6,826 nt of DNA from an uncultured Chloroflexota bacterium (GTDB lineage: Bacteria; Chloroflexota; Limnocylindria; Limnocylindrales; CSP1-4). The DNA is taken from NCBI GenBank assembly GCA_903930745.1, contig CAIYZX010000460.1, positions 1 through 6,826 on the forward strand. The letters are read 5' to 3'. Below are positions 1 to 5,824 of the stretch, piece after piece; within the stretch, counting starts at the first letter, position 1; each line of letters starts with the position of its first letter. The notes beneath the pieces were generated by a model, which did not search any database, was not told the origin of the DNA, and saw nothing but the letters and a program-made list of their open reading frames with translations. The position numbers were made by a program, and so were the translations under genes.

Positions 1-1955
1 CGTACACGCTCTGGACGCGGCACCTCCGCCACGCCCCCACGCAGCCGCACTGGGCGAACCGCGACCGCTTCGTCCTCTCCGCCGGCCACGCGTCCATGCT
101 CCTGTACTCCCTGCTCCACCTGACGGGGTACGACGTGACCCGCGACGACGTGCAGTCCTTCCGCCAGTGGGGCTCCCGGACGCCCGGCCATCCCGAGTTC
201 GGCTGGACCGCCGGCGTGGAGGCCACCACGGGCCCCCTGGGCCAGGGCTTCGTCAACGGCGTGGGCATGGCGATCGCCGAGCGCCGCCTGGCGGCCGAGT
301 TCAACCGCGACGGGCACGCGGTCATCGACCACCGCACGTACGTGATCTGCTCCGACGGTGACCTCCAGGAGGGCATCACCGCGGAGGCCGCGTCCCTCGC
401 GGGCACGCTGGGCCTGGGCAAGCTCGTCGCGCTCTGGGATGACAACGGGATCCAGCTGGACGGCCCCACCGCGTGGGCGTTCACCGAGGACGTCCTGGGC
501 CGCTTCACCGCGTACGGCTGGCATGTGCAGCGCGTGGCGGACGGCAACGACGTGGCCGCCATCGACGCCGCCATCTCGGCAGCAGAGGCGGACCCGCGGC
601 CGTCGCTGATCGCGGTGAAGACGCACATCGGCTTCGGCAGCCCCAACAAGCAGGACTCCCAGAAGAGCCACGGCGCCCCGCTGGGCCCGGACGAGGTCCG
701 CCTCACCAAGGAGGCGTACGGCTGGGACCCCGAGAAGAGCTTCTTCACGCCGGACGAGGCGCTCGCGGTCTTCCGCGCCGCCGTTCCCGCCGGTGAGGCC
801 GCGGCCGCCGCGTGGTCTGCCGCCGTTTCTGCGTATGCCGCCGCGTACCCGGCCGAGGCCGCGGAGCTCCGGCGCCGCCTCTCGGGCGCGCTGCCCGCCG
901 GCTGGGACGCCGCGCTCCCCGCGTACGCCACGGGGTCCGAGGTTGCCACCCGCAACGCGTCGCAGGACCTGATCCAGGCGCTGGCCGCCGCGCTGCCGGA
1001 GCTCTTCGGCGGGTCCGCGGACCTGTCGGAGTCCAACCTCACGGACGTGAAGGCGCTTGGCCACGACAACTTCTCGGCCGCCTCGGCCGGGCGGAACCTG
1101 CGCTTCGGCGTCCGCGAGCACGCGATGGGCGCCATCGCCAACGGCATCGCGTACCACGGCGGGTTCATCCCCTACACCGCCACGTTCATGACGTTCAGCG
1201 ACTACATGCGCGGTGCCATCCGCGTGGCCGCGCTCTCCGGGCTGCACGAGGTGTACGTGTTCACGCACGACTCCATCGGCGTTGGCGAGGACGGTCCCAC
1301 GCACCAGCCGGTGGAGCACTACGCGGCGCTGCGGGCGATCCCGAACCTGTGGTTCCTCCGCCCGGGCGACGCGAACGAGGCCGCCGCGGCCTGGGCGCTC
1401 GCGGTGTCCCGGCCGCACGTCGCGGGTGCCGGTGCCGGTCCCGTGGCGCTGTCTTTGACCCGCCAGAAGCTGCCCACGCTGCCCGGGACCGATGCGCACG
1501 CGCGCGAGGGCGTCCTGCGCGGCGGGTACGTGCTGCGCGAGGCCTCGTCCGGAACGCCTGCGCTCATCCTGGTGGCCACGGGCTCCGAGCTGTCGCTGGC
1601 CTTCTCGGCCGCCGATGCGCTCGAGGCCGATGGCATCGCCACGCGCGTGGTCTCGCTCCCCTCCTGGGAGCGGTTCGAGGCCCAGGATGCCGCCTACCGC
1701 GAGTCCGTCCTGCCGCGTGCCGTGCGCAAGCGCGTGACCGTGGAGTCCGGCGTCTCGCTGGGCTGGGAGCGGTACGCGGGCGACGAGGGCGCGATCATCG
1801 GGATCGACCGGTACGGCGCGTCTGCCCCGGCTCCGAAGATCTTCGAGGCGTTCGGGCTCACCGCCACGAACGTTGCGGACGTGGGTCGCCGCGTGGTCCG
1901 CGAGGGCCTCGCCGGCCGGGTGGGCGTGACGCTCCCCGCCTCGCACGGCCACTGA
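1..1955 (+). CDS. tkt: Transketolase, 5'-truncated by the window edge
   Basis: Thiamine-diphosphate enzyme of the non-oxidative pentose phosphate pathway, moving two-carbon ketol units between sugar phosphates in the cytosol. The frame is open from base 3, and codons 3-95 already encode family sequence (NRDRFVLSAGH), so the ATG at 96 is internal, not the start. By comparison with E. coli TktA about 40 N-terminal residues are missing. Visible motifs: the SDGDLQEG...DDNGI cofactor-binding segment (351-446; S replaces the first G of the usual GDG), the FGSPNK...SHGAPLG active-site stretch, the FGVREH segment with the catalytic Glu (about 1107-1124), GEDGPTHQPVE (about 1285-1317), and a C-terminal domain with ATGSE and a late IGIDRYGASAPAPKIFE block. 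About 650 residues are present, matching the usual 660-690 total. The stop is TGA at 1953-1955. rpiB follows after 37 bases on the same strand, implying one transcript. Family assignment is very secure. Confidence 0.97.
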   Translation, partial: YTLWTRHLRHAPTQPHWANRDRFVLSAGHASMLLYSLLHLTGYDVTRDDVQSFRQWGSRTPGHPEFGWTAGVEATTGPLGQGFVNGVGMAIAERRLAAEFNRDGHAVIDHRTYVICSDGDLQEGITAEAASLAGTLGLGKLVALWDDNGIQLDGPTAWAFTEDVLGRFTAYGWHVQRVADGNDVAAIDAAISAAEADPRPSLIAVKTHIGFGSPNKQDSQKSHGAPLGPDEVRLTKEAYGWDPEKSFFTPDEALAVFRAAVPAGEAAAAAWSAAVSAYAAAYPAEAAELRRRLSGALPAGWDAALPAYATGSEVATRNASQDLIQALAAALPELFGGSADLSESNLTDVKALGHDNFSAASAGRNLRFGVREHAMGAIANGIAYHGGFIPYTATFMTFSDYMRGAIRVAALSGLHEVYVFTHDSIGVGEDGPTHQPVEHYAALRAIPNLWFLRPGDANEAAAAWALAVSRPHVAGAGAGPVALSLTRQKLPTLPGTDAHAREGVLRGGYVLREASSGTPALILVATGSELSLAFSAADALEADGIATRVVSLPSWERFEAQDAAYRESVLPRAVRKRVTVESGVSLGWERYAGDEGAIIGIDRYGASAPAPKIFEAFGLTATNVADVGRRVVREGLAGRVGVTLPASHGH

Positions 1956-1979
1956 ACCTCTGACCCGCGTTCGAGCCTC

Positions 1980-1985
1980 GGGAGA
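1980..1985 (+). promoter_or_regulatory. Ribosome binding site of rpiB
   Basis: GGGAGA lies 7 bases before the ATG at 1993. It fixes that start, and no in-frame alternative upstream has a comparable site. Confidence 0.75.
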
Positions 1986-1992
1986 CACGTCG

Positions 1993-2475
1993 ATGCGCAT
2001 CGCCTTCGCCGCCGACCACGCCGGCGCCGCCTTCAAGGACGAGCTCCTCTCGAAGCTCCGTGGCCGCCTGGGTTCCGAGTTCACGCTCGTTGACCTGGGC
2101 GGGGACGGGTCCGATGCGCTGGACGACTACCCGGACTTCGCCCGGGCCGCCGGGTCTGCGATCCAGTCTGGCGACGCCGACCGGGCGATCGTCCTGTGCG
2201 GGTCCGGGGTTGGGGCGAGCATCGCGGCCAACAAGATGCGCGGCATTCGGGCCGGGCTCTGCCACGACACGTACTCCGCGCACCAGGGCGTGGAGCACGA
2301 CGACATGAACGTGCTGGTCATGGGGGCGCGCGTGATCGGGATGGAGCCGGCGATCGAGATCGCGCTGGCGTACCTGGGCGCTCGCTTCTCCGGGGAGGCG
2401 CGGCACGTCCGGCGGCTCAACAAGGTGCTGGCGATCGAGGCGGCGTCCATGGGCGGAGACGCTCCGGCCCGCTGA
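1993..2475 (+). CDS. rpiB: Ribose 5-phosphate isomerase B
   Basis: Interconverts ribulose 5-phosphate and ribose 5-phosphate, the step between 6-phosphogluconate dehydrogenase and transketolase. The 160-residue product matches the RpiB/LacAB family length. Visible family features: the N-terminal strand ending in ADHAG (residues 7-11), a DYPDFA segment (45-50), the catalytic-cysteine loop LCGSGVGASIAANK (C69), and EHDDMNVLVMGARVIG (101-116), where H102 aligns with the catalytic histidine of E. coli RpiB. Retention of Cys69 makes it the E. coli type rather than the mycobacterial type, in which Glu replaces the Cys. It sits 37 bases behind tkt with its own ribosome binding site, and the pair is probably one operon. 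The C-terminal tail (ASMGGDAPAR) is not conserved. Assignment is secure; preference for ribose or allose phosphates cannot be told from sequence. Confidence 0.96.
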   Translation: MRIAFAADHAGAAFKDELLSKLRGRLGSEFTLVDLGGDGSDALDDYPDFARAAGSAIQSGDADRAIVLCGSGVGASIAANKMRGIRAGLCHDTYSAHQGVEHDDMNVLVMGARVIGMEPAIEIALAYLGARFSGEARHVRRLNKVLAIEAASMGGDAPAR

Positions 2476-2483
2476 TACAGGTC

Positions 2484-2512
2484 GCCCGAGTCGCCGGCTC
2501 TGCTCCTCGGGC
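2484..2512 (+). terminator. Possible terminator hairpin after rpiB
   Basis: GCCCGAG (2484-2490) and CTCGGGC (2506-2512) are perfect complements around a 15-base loop, starting 8 bases after the rpiB stop. There is no T tract, so intrinsic termination is uncertain. A second hairpin, GCCCC-TCGGCC-GGGGC, follows at 2529-2544. Confidence 0.35.
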
Positions 2513-2528
2513 CGGCACAACGGCCCCC

Positions 2529-2544
2529 GCCCCTCGGCCGGGGC
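2529..2544. other. GC-rich hairpin in the convergent spacer
   Basis: Perfect 5-bp stem GCCCC/GGGGC around the 6-base loop TCGGCC, immediately before the inverted-repeat element. It is symmetric, so it could act on transcripts from either direction; no T or A tract accompanies it. Confidence 0.3.
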
Positions 2545-2545
2545 A

Positions 2546-2694
2546 CAACTCACAGTTGCTGAAACCCGGAGCGAGCGCGCGCTCCGCCGCCACCGCTCCG
2601 CGTTTCGCCAACCCACCGTTGCGGAACCCGGTACGGCACGCCCTGTTTCGGCCCTGGCCGCCCCACCGTTCCGGCTTTCATCAACTGTGAGTTG
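2546..2694. repeat. 149-bp inverted-repeat-bounded element (MITE- or REP-like)
   Basis: The two ends, 2546-2572 and 2668-2694, are reverse complements at 24 of 27 positions. The outer 13 bases are identical and are themselves palindromic (CAACT-CAC-AGTTG). Inside are a hairpin GGAGCG-AGCGCG-CGCTCC (2568-2585) and three imperfect copies of CCACCG(C/T)T(C/G)C at 2590, 2613 and 2663. I see no convincing coding frame and no target-site duplication at the edges. It lies between convergent genes, so it could be a mobile non-autonomous repeat, a structured bidirectional terminator, or a paired operator. The inverted repeat is seen directly; its nature is inferred. Confidence 0.6.
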
Positions 2695-2733
2695 CGTGGC
2701 GCCCCGCGCCGGCGTCCTCGCGCCGCCCGGCGG

Positions 2734-3150
2734 TCAGGCGTCGGCGGTGGCCTCGAAGGCCGGGTCGCCCAGGTTCAGCGCCAGCAGGAGCGGCCGCGCG
2801 CCCGGCTCCAGGACGGCGGGGCGGCAGTTGCGCATCCGCAGCGAGGCCGAGAAGGACGGCGGCAGGCCCAGGGCCACGGCGATCATGATCCGCAGCGTGC
2901 GCCCGTGGCCCACCACCAATGTGGTTCCGGGCAGATCGGCCACCTCGCGGAGGAAGGCGGCTGCGCGTGCGGCCACATCGGCCTCGGGCTCAACGCCGTC
3001 CAGCTGCGCCCCGTCGCGCCTGCGCGTCACCGCCACCGGGTCCGCGGCAAGCTGCGCCTCGGACCAGCCCTCGTACGGCCCGAAGTCCATCTCCCGCAGC
3101 CGGGCGTCAACCACCAGGACGGGCGCGCCCGCCGCCTGGGCGAGGCTCCG
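2734..3150 (-). pseudogene. Histidine phosphatase (phosphoglycerate-mutase-like), 5' end missing
   Basis: C-terminal two thirds of a histidine-phosphatase-superfamily protein, read leftwards to TGA at 2736-2734. Recognisable parts are the strand LAQAAGAPVLV, the LREMDFGPYEG block (around 3099-3067) that carries the conserved acidic residue, a VVGHGRTLR motif with the second catalytic His (about 2916-2890), and the closing beta strands. The N-terminal part with the RHG phospho-accepting histidine and the following QTA-type helix, about 65-70 residues, is absent. The frame stays open rightwards to an ATG at 3210, but the residues it would add do not resemble the family and are antisense to the PIN fragment. 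Without RHG it should be catalytically dead. Substrate of the intact ancestor is unknown. Rearrangement is the simplest explanation. Confidence 0.75.
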
Positions 3151-3151
3151 C

Positions 3152-3292
3152 GTGACCCTGCGAGACCTGGGCCTGCGCATGGGCGGCAATGACGCGTGGA
3201 TCGCGGCCACGGCCCTCCACCTTGGCGTTCCGGTGGTGACCCAGGACGAGGACTACGTGGAGGCACCCGGACTGAAGGTGATCCGCGTCTGA
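3152..3292 (+). pseudogene. PIN-domain (VapC-like) protein, C-terminal fragment
   Basis: The last ~46 residues of a PIN-domain ribonuclease, of the kind usually acting as VapC toxin with a VapB antitoxin. GGNDAWIAATALHLG (3182-3226) holds the third conserved acidic residue, and VTQDEDY (about 3236-3256) the fourth acidic region, ending with the usual GLKVIRV strand and TGA at 3290-3292. The N-terminal LDTSV-type Asp and the mid-domain Glu, about 85-90 residues, are gone, and no antitoxin gene is visible. The same frame stays open further left, but that part is antisense to the phosphatase fragment and not PIN-like. The stop codon is the target duplication of the adjacent IS, which therefore did not itself truncate this gene. 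It should be non-functional. Confidence 0.72.
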
Positions 3293-3310
3293 GAGCCTGT
3301 GAATGAACTC
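3293..3310 (+). repeat. IS terminal inverted repeat (transposase 3' side)
   Basis: GAGCCTGTGAATGAACTC, an exact inverted match to 4461-4478. It directly abuts the TGA target duplication. Confidence 0.95.
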
Positions 3311-3344
3311 GGCTCACGGCACAGACTGGTGCGATGATGCGGCC

Positions 3345-3650
3345 ATGAACGCCGCGCCTCTCGTGGACCTCTTGCCGACGCGCCTGTGGGCGGCAGGGAA
3401 CCTCTACCTCGTGTTCGGACACCGCGTCCACCTGTGCGTCGGCGACGGCGCACGCACGGTGGAGGTGGATGGGCAGGAGGTTGCCCGGGGACGGAGGTCA
3501 CTCGGCGACGGCCACGGCGAAGCGACCGGGCCGATCTGGGAGCGTCTGTGGACGCTTGACCTCGGCTGGGTCGCCGTCGTCTCGCTGGCTGCGGTGCTCG
3601 TCCTCCTCGCCGTTCAGGCAGGCTCGACGCGGAGCCGCGCGAACAGGTAG
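3345..3650 (+). CDS. Small predicted membrane protein carried inside the IS
   Basis: Unrecognised 101-residue ORF on the strand opposite the transposase, filling the extra ~300 bp of the element and overlapping the transposase tail-to-tail by 37 bases. In 87 of 101 codons the third base is G or C, more than the local base composition alone predicts, which argues for real coding. The product has a mixed N-terminal region (YLVFGHRVHLCVGDG, residues 21-35), a charged middle, a hydrophobic segment at about 73-92 and an Arg-rich tail (R96, R98, R101), suggesting a single C-terminal membrane anchor. No ribosome binding site precedes 3345. An in-frame ATG at 3303, inside the terminal repeat, has GAGAG (3291-3295) seven bases upstream and would give 115 residues. 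It could be a passenger gene, a regulator of the element, or a non-expressed frame. Function unknown. Confidence 0.42.
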   Translation: MNAAPLVDLLPTRLWAAGNLYLVFGHRVHLCVGDGARTVEVDGQEVARGRRSLGDGHGEATGPIWERLWTLDLGWVAVVSLAAVLVLLAVQAGSTRSRANR

Positions 3651-4396
3651 CCGACTGCGGCGACTTCGAGCCAGGCGCGGGCGCTCTCGGGGCATCCCTC
3701 GTAGCAGCGGGACAGCCGCCGCCAGCGGCCCAGCCGGGCGAAGGCGTGCTCGACTCGGTAGAGCGGCGCGATGGGCGTGAAGCCGACGGTTCCCTTCGGT
3801 GGGGCCTTGATGTCGAGCCGGATCCGCCTCTTGTTCGCCATCTTCCCGAGGCCGCGGTAGCCGCGGTCCGCGACGATGGCCTGGACCGTGCCGAGGGCCG
3901 GGAGGGTGGTGTCGAGCAGCCGGCGGCACGCGCTCACGTCGTGGGGCCGGGCCGACTCGACCGAGACCGCGAGCGGCAGCCCGAGGATGTCGATGACGAC
4001 GCTGCGCTTCGCCCCGTTGGTCCGTCCGCCGCGCCCGCCCTTGTCGTGGAAGGTCGGCCCAGCCCGACCGCCACGCACGGTCTGCCCGTCGATCATCACC
4101 ATCGAGGGCGTCGCCGTCCGCCCGTGCTTCATGCGGATGATCTCGGCGATGCGTTCCATCGCCTTCGCCCACACGCCCGAGGCGCGCCACCGACGCCACT
4201 GCTGCCAGACCGCCTCCCAGGGCGGGTAGCAGGCCGGGAGGTAGCGCCACTGGCAGCCGGTCCGGGCGATGAACAGGATGGCGTGCACGACTTCGCGGCG
4301 CGAGTAGGTGGCGGGGCGGCCCTCACGCCCGGGCGGGTCGAACAGGTCCTCGACCAGCGCCCACTCTGTGTTGTCCAGCTCGACCATCGACGGCAT
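3614..4396 (-). CDS. IS5-family DDE transposase, intact
   Basis: Cut-and-paste type transposase acting on the 18-bp ends around it. The product has 260 residues. An N-terminal DNA-binding region resembling DUF4096 (about residues 5-80: LDNTEWALVEDLF, GRPATYSRREVVHAILF, TGCQWRYLP) is followed by an RNase H-like DDE domain with D103 (MIDGQTVR), D177 (IVADRGYRG) and E216 (YRVEHAFARLGRWRR). No frameshift or internal stop is seen, unlike the two-frame IS427 type. The start at 4396 is chosen for length; an ATG three codons further in (4387) is an alternative, and neither has a strong ribosome binding site. About 64 bp separate the start from the inner edge of the terminal repeat and would have to hold its promoter. 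The gene looks functional. Confidence 0.95.
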   Translation of the reverse strand: MPSMVELDNTEWALVEDLFDPPGREGRPATYSRREVVHAILFIARTGCQWRYLPACYPPWEAVWQQWRRWRASGVWAKAMERIAEIIRMKHGRTATPSMVMIDGQTVRGGRAGPTFHDKGGRGGRTNGAKRSVVIDILGLPLAVSVESARPHDVSACRRLLDTTLPALGTVQAIVADRGYRGLGKMANKRRIRLDIKAPPKGTVGFTPIAPLYRVEHAFARLGRWRRLSRCYEGCPESARAWLEVAAVGYLFARLRVEPA

Positions 4397-4460
4397 GGAG
4401 GTGATGCTGCCGCCTGGCGATGACAGGTTCTATGGCACGAACGGGCCAGAGCGTGCGGTG

Positions 4461-4478
4461 GAGTTCATTCACAGGCTC
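4461..4478 (-). repeat. IS terminal inverted repeat (transposase 5' side)
   Basis: Exact inverted match of 3293-3310, followed by the second TGA of the target duplication at 4479-4481. Confidence 0.95.
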
Positions 4479-4496
4479 TGAGACGGCGCCGGCCGG

Positions 4497-4514
4497 GCCA
4501 CGTCAGGGCGTGGC
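4497..4514 (-). terminator. Possible hairpin over the lipoprotein stop codon
   Basis: GCCACG (4497-4502) and CGTGGC (4509-4514) pair perfectly around a 6-base loop that contains the lipoprotein stop codon. There is no T tract. It might help end transcription of the convergent PIN and lipoprotein genes, but could be chance. Confidence 0.22.
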
Positions 4515-5672
4515 GACCTTGATCACCAGCCGGGGACCAGGGTTCGCCTGACCGGCCACGGCCACTGGGGCGAACTTCACCCCGGCAAGCACGACAGCGG
4601 TTCCGTCCGAGGCAATCGAGTCAATCTCGTCCATGGGCGGATCCTCGCCATCCCAGGCCACCTGCGCCGTCCATCGCCAGCCGTCCGTGGACGTGTAGAG
4701 GCCCGGTCCAGACATCACTGCGGCAAGCCCGCCCCCACCGCCAACCCGGACCGGTGTGTTGTCCGTGGTGATGAATGGCCACCCGGTCTCCGCCGCGGGA
4801 AGGGACGTCCACGACAGGTCGTCCGCCGACCACCACGCCACGACCGTGCCGTGCACCGCGCCGAAGATGGTGCCCTGCTCCGCGGTCTGCGTCAGCAGCG
4901 TGCCGCCGGTGAGGGCGACGGAACTTGCCATCCACATGCCGGCTGCCTTCCAGCCGGGTGGTGCCTCCGGCAGCGGTGAGGCGTTCCAGGAATCCCCGGT
5001 TGGCGTGATCCAGTCGTGGTCCGCCGCTCCCAGCAGGCCGTCATGCGTGTGGAGCCACGTGTAGACCCCGGGAACGTCACGCTCGCTCCACGCCTGGCCA
5101 TCCAGCGAGGTGAGCACCACCTCACTGAACGCTGCGGGGCCGGTTCGCGCCTCGTCGACGAGGTAGCCGTCAGGCCCAACGGCGATGTCCTGCACAGTTC
5201 GCTGCACGTTGGCCGGGCCCGGAAGCTGCGCGAGGATCCACCGTTGCCCGTCCCGGGACACCGCGATCACGGGACGGTGCTCATTGCCCCTGATCACATG
5301 GCCCGCGGCCAGGTATCCGGCCTCGCCTGCAGCGACATCCACCTGATCAAGCCCGGCCAGCTCTGGCGGTAGCTGCACCGGCGTCCAGACCTGACCATCA
5401 GGCGAGTGGAGCACGACGACGGCACCTGTCACAGCGCCGTCGTGCGGCCAGTGCGGCGCGACAAGAACGAAGCCCGACGGACCCGCCACAACCTTCGCCA
5501 TGAGGACGTCCACGGGTGCGGGGGCATCCACGTCCGCCCAGTGCAGCGCCGCGGGCGAGGGCCCGGTCGCCGGGGGCGGCGTGGGTGATCCATCGCCGGA
5601 ACAGCCGCCGACAACCACCGTCATCGACAGGACCATGGCCAGGACGGCCCGCCGGTTCCCCCGCTTGCTCAT
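4503..5672 (-). CDS. Lipoprotein with Asp-box-like beta-propeller repeats
   Basis: Predicted 389-residue exported lipoprotein of unknown specific function. The start at 5672 is chosen because GGAG (complement of 5681-5684) lies 8 bases upstream and the product then opens with a lipoprotein signal peptide: basic MSKRGNRR, a hydrophobic stretch, then the lipobox VGGC with C24 as the lipidated residue. A Pro/Thr/Ser-rich linker follows (29-40). The rest carries S-x-D-G-x-x-W repeats at residues 90-96, 139-145, 189-195 and 328-334, with degenerate copies at 223-229 (TPTGDSW) and 282-288 (SADDLSW). These resemble BNR/Asp-box turns of sialidase-like propellers. No sialidase catalytic set is evident, so a binding or scaffold role at the cell surface is more likely than an enzyme. 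It is divergent from the 6-phosphogluconate dehydrogenase gene, 152 bases apart, with no obvious metabolic link. Confidence 0.85.
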   Translation of the reverse strand: MSKRGNRRAVLAMVLSMTVVVGGCSGDGSPTPPPATGPSPAALHWADVDAPAPVDVLMAKVVAGPSGFVLVAPHWPHDGAVTGAVVVLHSPDGQVWTPVQLPPELAGLDQVDVAAGEAGYLAAGHVIRGNEHRPVIAVSRDGQRWILAQLPGPANVQRTVQDIAVGPDGYLVDEARTGPAAFSEVVLTSLDGQAWSERDVPGVYTWLHTHDGLLGAADHDWITPTGDSWNASPLPEAPPGWKAAGMWMASSVALTGGTLLTQTAEQGTIFGAVHGTVVAWWSADDLSWTSLPAAETGWPFITTDNTPVRVGGGGGLAAVMSGPGLYTSTDGWRWTAQVAWDGEDPPMDEIDSIASDGTAVVLAGVKFAPVAVAGQANPGPRLVIKVATP

Positions 5673-5773
5673 TCGTGCTGCTCCACCCCGAGACGCGCCC
5701 CCGCGCGGCAACCGCAACTGCGGCGATTCCAAGCCTGCCCGATGGCGCGACGGCGAGGAAGGCCACACGGACC

Positions 5774-5779
5774 TAGACT
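5774..5779 (+). promoter_or_regulatory. Candidate -10 element for the 6-phosphogluconate dehydrogenase gene
   Basis: TAGACT (a TANNNT match) lies 45 bases before the ATG, within CCTAGACTTG. The same 10-mer recurs at 6778-6787 before the next gene. No clear TTGACA-like -35 is visible at the expected distance. Confidence 0.4.
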
Positions 5780-5810
5780 TGCCCGATCGGATCGCCCACA
5801 GCTCCGCCAG

Positions 5811-5816
5811 AGGGAG
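5811..5816 (+). promoter_or_regulatory. Ribosome binding site of the 6-phosphogluconate dehydrogenase gene
   Basis: AGGGAG with an 8-base spacer to the ATG at 5825. It supports this start, which places the Rossmann strand (MRLGFIGLGRMG) exactly at the N terminus. Confidence 0.8.
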
Positions 5817-5824
5817 ACCGCCGA

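Larger units (their letters stand above)
3293..4478 (-). mobile_element. Complete IS5-family insertion sequence, IS1031-like (TNA target)
   Basis: A 1186-bp element with perfect 18-bp terminal inverted repeats, GAGCCTGTGAATGAACTC at 3293-3310 and its reverse complement at 4461-4478, flanked by a 3-bp TGA direct repeat (3290-3292 and 4479-4481). A TNA duplication and a single uninterrupted ~260-codon transposase fit the IS1031 subgroup of IS5. About 300 bp lie beyond the transposase stop, more than a compact IS5 element needs, and hold another ORF. Perfect ends and an intact transposase suggest a recent and possibly still active insertion. Subgroup is inferred; the ends and duplication are read directly. 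Confidence 0.93.

Noticed and set aside
96..98. ATG at 96 as the transketolase start
   Set aside because: In-frame codons upstream to base 3 encode conserved transketolase sequence (NRDRFVLSAGH), so this Met is internal.
812..1963. Long plus-strand frame inside the transketolase gene
   Set aside because: Out-of-frame shadow, rich in Arg, Gly and Ala; the overlapping frame has clear transketolase motifs throughout.
2687..3292. A single 201-residue plus-strand gene ending in a PIN domain
   Set aside because: Its first ~155 codons are exactly antisense to recognisable histidine-phosphatase sequence and show no PIN or antitoxin features. Only the last ~46 codons are credible.
3152..3292. A functional VapBC toxin-antitoxin module
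   Set aside because: The PIN fragment lacks the first two conserved acidic residues and there is no adjacent antitoxin gene.
3498..4250. Long minus-strand frame overlapping the transposase
   Set aside because: Arg/Gly/Pro-rich shadow of the transposase frame with no recognisable motif, as is usual in high-GC DNA.
3614..4396. A frameshifted two-ORF transposase of the IS427 type
   Set aside because: The frame is continuous with all three DDE residues, and the 3-bp TGA duplication does not fit the TA duplication of that group.
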